A program made the translations under genes and the position numbers. This document shows, piece after piece, positions 58,901 through 64,000 of a DNA stretch of 64,000 bases. Origin of the DNA: Tetraselmis striata (lineage: Eukaryota; Chlorophyta; Chlorodendrophyceae; Chlorodendrales; Chlorodendraceae); contig VCJN01000418.1 in assembly GCA_006384855.1 (NCBI GenBank), forward strand, positions 124,001-188,000, given 5' to 3'. How positions within the stretch are numbered: position 1 is the stretch's first letter; every line of letters begins with the position of its first letter. The notes beneath the pieces are model-generated. The model ran no database searches and was not told the DNA's origin. It worked only from the letters and a program-made list of their open reading frames with translations.

Positions 58901-60269
58901 CAGCGACACTGTCAACTTCTCCATCGAGGAGCGCTATGATGTGTATGCTGACCTCGACAGCTCTGCCAACTTCCTTGAGCTCGACAACAATGGCGCTGAT
59001 CTGCAAGAGCTCGCAGCCCGCATGAACAACCTGAAGACGCTGCTCAACCGCTACACACAGTACTTCGCCATCGCCGGTGTCGTCATCATCCTCAACGTCG
59101 TGCGCATGCTGAAGGCGATGGATTTCCAGCCGCGCATGGGCATTGTCACCCGCTCGCTGCTGTATGCTGGCTCGGACCTGGGTCACTTCTTTGTCATGAG
59201 TGGCTCTGTGTTTCTGAGCTATGTGCTCATGGGGCACCTGCTGTTTGGGCAGTACATCGACTCGTTCTCCAGTGTGCAGAACTCGCTCACTACCTGCTTT
59301 GCGCTGGTGCTGGGTGAGATTGATGTCAATGGCGACCTGCAAACGCTCCCGGGCATCATGCAGAGCGTTGGCGCGCTCTATTTCTGGACCTACATGATCC
59401 TGGTTTTCCTGGTGCTGCTGAATTTCCTACTTGCCATCATCGTGGACGCCTTCTCGGAGGTGAAGAGCAGGACCGGCGACACTATCGGCGTTCCCGCAGA
59501 GATAACGCGCATCGCAGTTGACAAGGCCCGGACTGCCATGCGCCTGTGCGGCAAGCAGTATGTCAACGATCAAGAGGCACGAGATGTGCTCAAGGCTGTC
59601 TACAAGGCGCGCAAGGCAGCGGATGAGGAGGCTGAGCAGAAGCCCGGGCTGCTTGACGAGCATGAAGCGAAGGAGCAGGAGAAAACCATCCCCATTGGCA
59701 ACAAGCACATCAGCTCCATGGCGCTCGCCAACCTGCTCTACACCATTCTGGACCCTGTCGGTGATGATGAGGAGGTGGGCAGTGGCAAGCCCGCAGCATC
59801 CGTGACCGTCACCAAGCAAGGCCTGTGCGGTAAGAGTGAGGTTACTGCAGATCTGGATGAGGTTGCGGACGCGCTGTTGGACCGCTTTGGGGAGTACAAG
59901 GACGAAGTGGGTCTCAACGAAACAGAGGCCATTATCAGTGCCGGCGCGCCACCCGTCCATCCTGGATTTGTGGAGTCTGGAAGCGACGAGGATCTGCAGC
60001 GCCGCTTGGACGACATCTCCACCGACCGCACCCGCCTGCAGCGGCAGGTGGCGGCTCTTCTGGCTGCCAGCCCTGCGGCGCAGGAGGAGCTACAGAAGCA
60101 GGCCAATGTGCCAATGGAGAAGCGCCAGGCCGGTCCTGGCCCCAGCCGCCTTGCCAGCACCTCTTCAGCCGAGGCCGTCCCCACTGAGCCTGCCAATATG
60201 CCTTCGATCACTGAGGATGATGCAGAACAGATTCACGTGAACCTCCTGGGCAGCAAGACCTCGAAGTGA
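52972..60269 (+). CDS. Polycystin-2-like (TRPP) cation channel, copy B, 15 exons, 1718 aa
   Basis: Exons: 52972-53091, 53574-53831, 53977-54073, 54190-54422, 54531-54647, 54756-54875, 55089-55304, 55504-56097, 56228-56369, 56482-56823, 56914-57080, 57188-57471, 57566-57892, 58010-58156 and 58277-60269. Borders are GT..AG, and phases close to 1719 codons with the stop. TM1 is at about aa 115-142; the extracellular loop runs to about 1145 and includes CGDGVCVDPWEFPEYGRFGC (about aa 200-220), a helical region (exons 7-12) and the polycystin domain (from about 1055). TM2-TM6 span about 1145-1450, with pore FALVLGEIDVNGDL (about 1395-1408). The C-tail has a coiled coil (DLQRRLDDISTDRTRLQRQV). Family role: Ca2+-permeable ciliary or membrane cation channel. 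Introns 3 and 5 carry poly-C runs missing from copy A. Confidence 0.92.
53246..53263 (+). repeat. Poly-G tract, 18 nt, in intron 1 of copy B
   Basis: Preceded by AGAGAGGGA. It is not alignable with the C28 run of copy A intron 1. Confidence 0.9.
54079..54099 (+). repeat. Poly-C tract, 21 nt, in intron 3 of copy B
   Basis: It begins six bases into the intron (GTGCTCCC...). The orthologous intron of copy A (42569-42427) starts GTACGTCGC and has no run. Confidence 0.95.
54662..54678 (+). repeat. Poly-C tract, 17 nt, in intron 5 of copy B
   Basis: It lies about 14 nt after the GT donor. The matching intron of copy A (41968-41840) has only short mixed pyrimidines there. Confidence 0.95.
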
Positions 60270-60960
60270 TGCGGCTACTGTGACTGCCTGCAACGATGAC
60301 CCCTCAAGATACTGGCTACCATAAACGTCTGCCTCCTTGAAATTGGTTCTCCCACTCTATGGCGCTGTGGACTTCAATGAGCTACAGATGAATGTGGTGC
60401 TCGATCAATGCATCCGGCCTGCTTGTCCCTTTCCACACCATTCTATTCTTTCAATCTTTAATTGCGCTGTTGCTGTACACCTCAAGGGGTGCAGTAACAT
60501 CTGCTACAAATTTAGCGCATCTTGCACCTGTGCTTTGTGATGGCCTTCCCCCGTTGTCAATCAGAAGCGCAACTGCTGAAACTGTGGACTGCACCTGATG
60601 CCCTCCCCCCTCCCCCCCGAAAAATAACATGTCCTTACTGCTTGGTTTTACTTCGCTTTGATGCTTTTCTTATTCACTTCTTTTTGCAGCAGCATAAGAT
60701 CCGCATCTGCGACATTATTTCGTAGGGCAACTTCTACCAAATTTTGCAACCATGCTGATTTTGCCATGCATGATTGTAGCACATAATATGCGTTTTAAAT
60801 TGGAATATGAGAATTCGGCCGCTACTAGAACGATGATGAAAATGATACCCACAATCTACATTGACTTACTACAGGCCGCAAAATAACATGGGCAAGGGTA
60901 CAAACAGAAGGCTGCACGCCACATGGCATTAAATTGCTTCCTGCAGTATGCAGGCTCGAC
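60270..60960 (+). other. 3' UTR and downstream flank of copy B
   Basis: About 98% identical by eye to the complementary flank of copy A for the first 330 bases. Then a C-rich patch (60601-60620) differs and identity declines towards 60960. Confidence 0.6.
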
Positions 60961-63900
60961 ATTTTGCACCTTTGCCTGCTTGGAACGTTCGCCTGCTTGA
61001 GATTAGATTTCCCACGCGGTGGATTCATAATTTTCGTTTATTATGGCACATAAAAGATTTGCAGGAGAACTTGCATCATTACAACAAAAGATGACTAAAA
61101 ACTGCTAGTTACCTTCTCATACGAATAAGTTGAAAAAGTATATTGTCTACAGGTGATGGATCGCGATGGTTAATGGATTACATAAAGATACAAGCGCGTA
61201 AAATGTTTGAGTTTCAAAGGGGGCACCATGGACATCGTCCCAAATGGCTCTACACTTCGCGTTGTCCCCCAAACTTGCAGATGAGGCCATGGGACGAAAT
61301 ACCGAGTTGCGATGATATGCTGCTGTAAACAATGCGTAATTGCCGCAGCTGTCGAGGATTTCTAGTCTGGCGGGTTCGATATTTCGAAATCGGATATCGT
61401 GTATATCTGAAACAATGCGGGGCCAATGTGAGTCCAAAAGCAGCTTGGCAACTGGGGATGTAAATATAATGTGTGCGTGAGGAAAGCGCGCGCATTTCAG
61501 TCAGACATTTTATGTCAACGTGCTAATCTGATAAGAGCAATATATTGATATGTATGCATGTATGCGTGATTACACTGGCACATACATGTAACGATATCTG
61601 AGAGTTTCATGTGGAAGCTTGCCGAGTGAGTTTGGAGCGCATGCAATTCACGCATCACACTCCGTAGCACTTACCGCTACCAAGTGGTGTAGAAATAGTT
61701 TGCCAAGGTGCATATAATGTGCCACTAACTCGCAAAATCGCGAATAACATATGTGCTGTGGACAGCTGCAAAGATGATGTGAGCATGATGGTACATATAT
61801 GTGCAAACGAGAAGAGGATTCAAGAGTTTCAGGTGATACCGTGTAGAGCAGCTTTGATGAGGTGTTGCCAGCGATGTAGTGAACTAAACAAACTGCTGTG
61901 TACATATAGGTTTAGGGTTTTAGGGTGTAGAGTTCACAGCTGTGTAGTATGTAATTTGATACCATTACATTGGGCAAGTATATATTGCGCTGCCGATGTA
62001 CATACTGACACTACCATTGCATATCATCATTATATACGTATAGATCAGAATATCATCTTAATATATACTACGACAACTACTTTGTTGGACCCAGGGTACC
62101 CCGGTACCCTGAATCCTCTTTTTCTCTCTGTGAAATCCGCATTTTCCAGTGAACAGCTGGCTACCGTACATGTGCCTAAGTTGGACCGTATGGCAGAAGT
62201 ACGGCACCCAGTTGTTACCAAAGCATGGCACCTAGGCATCTTTGCCAGTTGGCCTTCCTAGACGGAGAGGTGTCCTTCCTCATCGACACCTAGCCGGCTA
62301 GTATAAATTGCCAGCCTCGGCTCCTTGTAATTCAGTCAGCTGCTCTTCCCAGAAATGTTCCGACTCGCCCATTCTCTCTCGTGACAATGCCACTCAGCCA
62401 TCACCACGGCGACAGCGACTACCTATCGTCCATCGCCCACGGCCATAGCAGCCCTTTGCCTTTCCAGCTTGCACCTTGCTTGCTGGCACTCGACGTGATT
62501 CGACGCATGCACGCCGACTCTCGCCGACTCTCCCCCGATCAGTGACAGTGCCACTCAGCCATCACTTCGACACCCCCCCCCGCCGACATACTTCATATTG
62601 AATATGAGACTATACGCAGGTGTTGCTTGCTGCCTGCAGCAGCAGCCTCCTGCATCACCACCCACCGGAGTAGTAAGAACAGGTACCGTCGATGTTGCTT
62701 GATGGGAAAGTGAGATTGGGGTAGTTGAGAGGACGATTGGCAAGGACGTGTCATCGAGACAACGACTCGGCTCACGTCTCCGCTGGCAGTTCACGTCGTC
62801 GGTTCAAATCGACGCGTGCAATCGTGCCCGACGCACGGCGAAGCACTCTAAATACTACCGGTACCAATAATCTGTTGCCCAAGCACCGTGATAGCATGAT
62901 GCAGTGAGGTGAGCCAGCAAAACTGACATTTTGCAAACTTTATCTTTTCGACTTGGGCTTTTCAGGGATGCTTAGATACATCATAGGATGTGATAATCCA
63001 GCTCGGCATAATTGATAGTTTTCCGTTGATATATGTACTAAATACTTATGTGCACATAGTGCAACGTGCATCTAGCACGACACATTGTATACAACATTGC
63101 TTGGTCACGCCTATATCACGTCCACTAAGGCTTACGTTTGCACCCATGGCCGAACATCGGAACATGTCCATAAAAATGATAAATCGTGGCCATAGTTCAC
63201 TCATATATGCATATTATGGCGTATTCAAACAATCATACATATCATACACATGGTCAAAAAAACATGAATTACCAAAGTTGTTTCCTATTAAAGTAAATGA
63301 TGGCTGGGTCATGAAAGGGCTGCTATGCTCTAAACTTGGTGTATAAATAGTTCAAGACATATACAAACGATGTACGACGTTTGAAATGTTCGTTATAACG
63401 GGAAGCACTTGGCATATGCACTCACGTGTGGGTATTTGTTGCCAAAAACACAATGGTCATTGTGTGACGACGCAACATATGGGGTTCCGGCAGAGTGCAC
63501 TCAAATGACCATCGACTTATATCCCATAGCATGTGCATGAATAGTAGTATGACCCCAAACACACTTTTCGTCATAATTGGGCATATTTGGGTTGTTACAT
63601 GTACCGCAACATGTGTGTTTTGTCTCTAAAGCCTTACAATGCGTAAAGTACTAAAATGTACTAAGCAGCCCCAGAGCGCAGTTTAAATGGGTTGGAATGC
63701 AGCATCTAAGAAAGAGTCATGGAATTTCTTTGGGACTCTGTACACATTGTGGGTGCGAGCGGTGAAGGCCGTGCCGGGTATCCTCTGCTCAGAGCAGCCA
63801 CAAGAAAATCGCGGTAAAAGTCTTGCTGGCAACATTCCAGCATCTGCCGTTGCACTCGTGATGTTATCCCGAGCCTCCTCAAGCGCGCTGGCGGTAGCAA

Positions 63901-64000
63901 GAGGTCGTTCTTGTTTGGACTGGTCCTGGTCTTATCCTCCCAGAAATGTGTCGTAAATTCCAGCCAAGCGTTTGGTGTCTGCCTTCCAAGCCGTACATGC
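60961..64000. other. AT-richer terminal region without recognised gene
   Basis: No supported gene. An open frame at 61719-62261 (180 aa) lacks recognisable features and ends in low-complexity sequence. Near the right edge (63700-63960) both strands have short frames of ordinary composition that might be an exon of a gene beyond the window; this cannot be decided here. Confidence 0.45.
62296..62306 (+). promoter_or_regulatory. Possible TATA box
   Basis: AGTATAAATTG is followed about 30-60 bases later by a GC-rich leader and CCCAGAAATGTTCC. The spacing is promoter-like, but no convincing downstream gene is visible. Confidence 0.2.

Larger units (their letters stand above)
52972..60960 (+). repeat. 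Inverted duplication, right arm (about 8.0 kb)
   Basis: Partner of 35670-43835 in opposite orientation. The homology covers the whole polycystin gene and about 690 bp downstream of the stop codon. Confidence 0.9.

Noticed and set aside
61719-62261. 180-aa open frame
   Set aside because: No domain, low-complexity Thr/Ile segments, AT-rich context and no splice or promoter support.
62760-62825. tRNA gene around CGTCGGTTCAAATCGACG
   Set aside because: The T-arm-like hairpin would need an 8-nt loop, and no matching acceptor or anticodon arm was found.

Overview
The window looks like nuclear DNA of a green alga, most likely a flagellated chlorophycean (Chlamydomonas/Volvox-type). The inference rests on densely intron-split genes with GT..AG borders, a plant-type KAT/AKT potassium channel, two polycystin-2-type channels with a very large first extracellular loop, and kangaroo/DIRS-like tyrosine-recombinase elements. 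No bacterial-style operons, rRNA genes or bona fide tRNA genes were seen. Very long homopolymer G/C runs (15-28 nt) are scattered everywhere, mostly in introns.

Layout. 1-207 is the 3' tail of a LINE. 680-6158 (+) encodes the NatC subunit NAA35/Mak10. About 7359-14248 (-) encodes a coiled-coil plus leucine-rich-repeat protein in more than 20 small exons. 14249-17550 is gene-poor. 17551-22142 (-) encodes a Shaker-type K+ channel with CNBD and ankyrin repeats. From about 22400 to 35330 is a transposon graveyard: a decayed LINE with APE endonuclease, RT and zinc-knuckle parts, a second LINE copy inserted in a SINE, a tyrosine-recombinase fossil, a DIRS-type RT fossil and GC-rich or simple repeats.

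The right half is dominated by an inverted duplication with arms of about 8 kb. The left arm (about 35670-43835, -) and right arm (52972-about 60960, +) each carry a complete 15-exon polycystin-2-like gene, predicted 1711 and 1718 aa. All splice phases close in both copies. The genes point away from each other across a spacer of about 9.1 kb filled with nested mobile DNA: a LINE split in two, a tyrosine-recombinase element with LTR-like direct repeats, an RT-associated nuclease-like gene remnant interrupted by a hAT-like MITE, and a TIR element. Similarity between the arms is patchy. Some blocks are about 98% identical even in introns, while others share only about two thirds of their amino acids, suggesting gene conversion. 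The few replacements in the channel core cluster beside the pore. 61000-64000 has no convincing gene.

The five host genes do not form one pathway: protein N-acetylation, a scaffold-like LRR protein, K+ transport and two TRPP-type cation channels. The strongest leads are the inverted polycystin pair, the RT-less recombinase element, the PstI-repeat MITE and the coding-strand-biased poly-C tracts. All calls come from reading the sequence; no database search was run.
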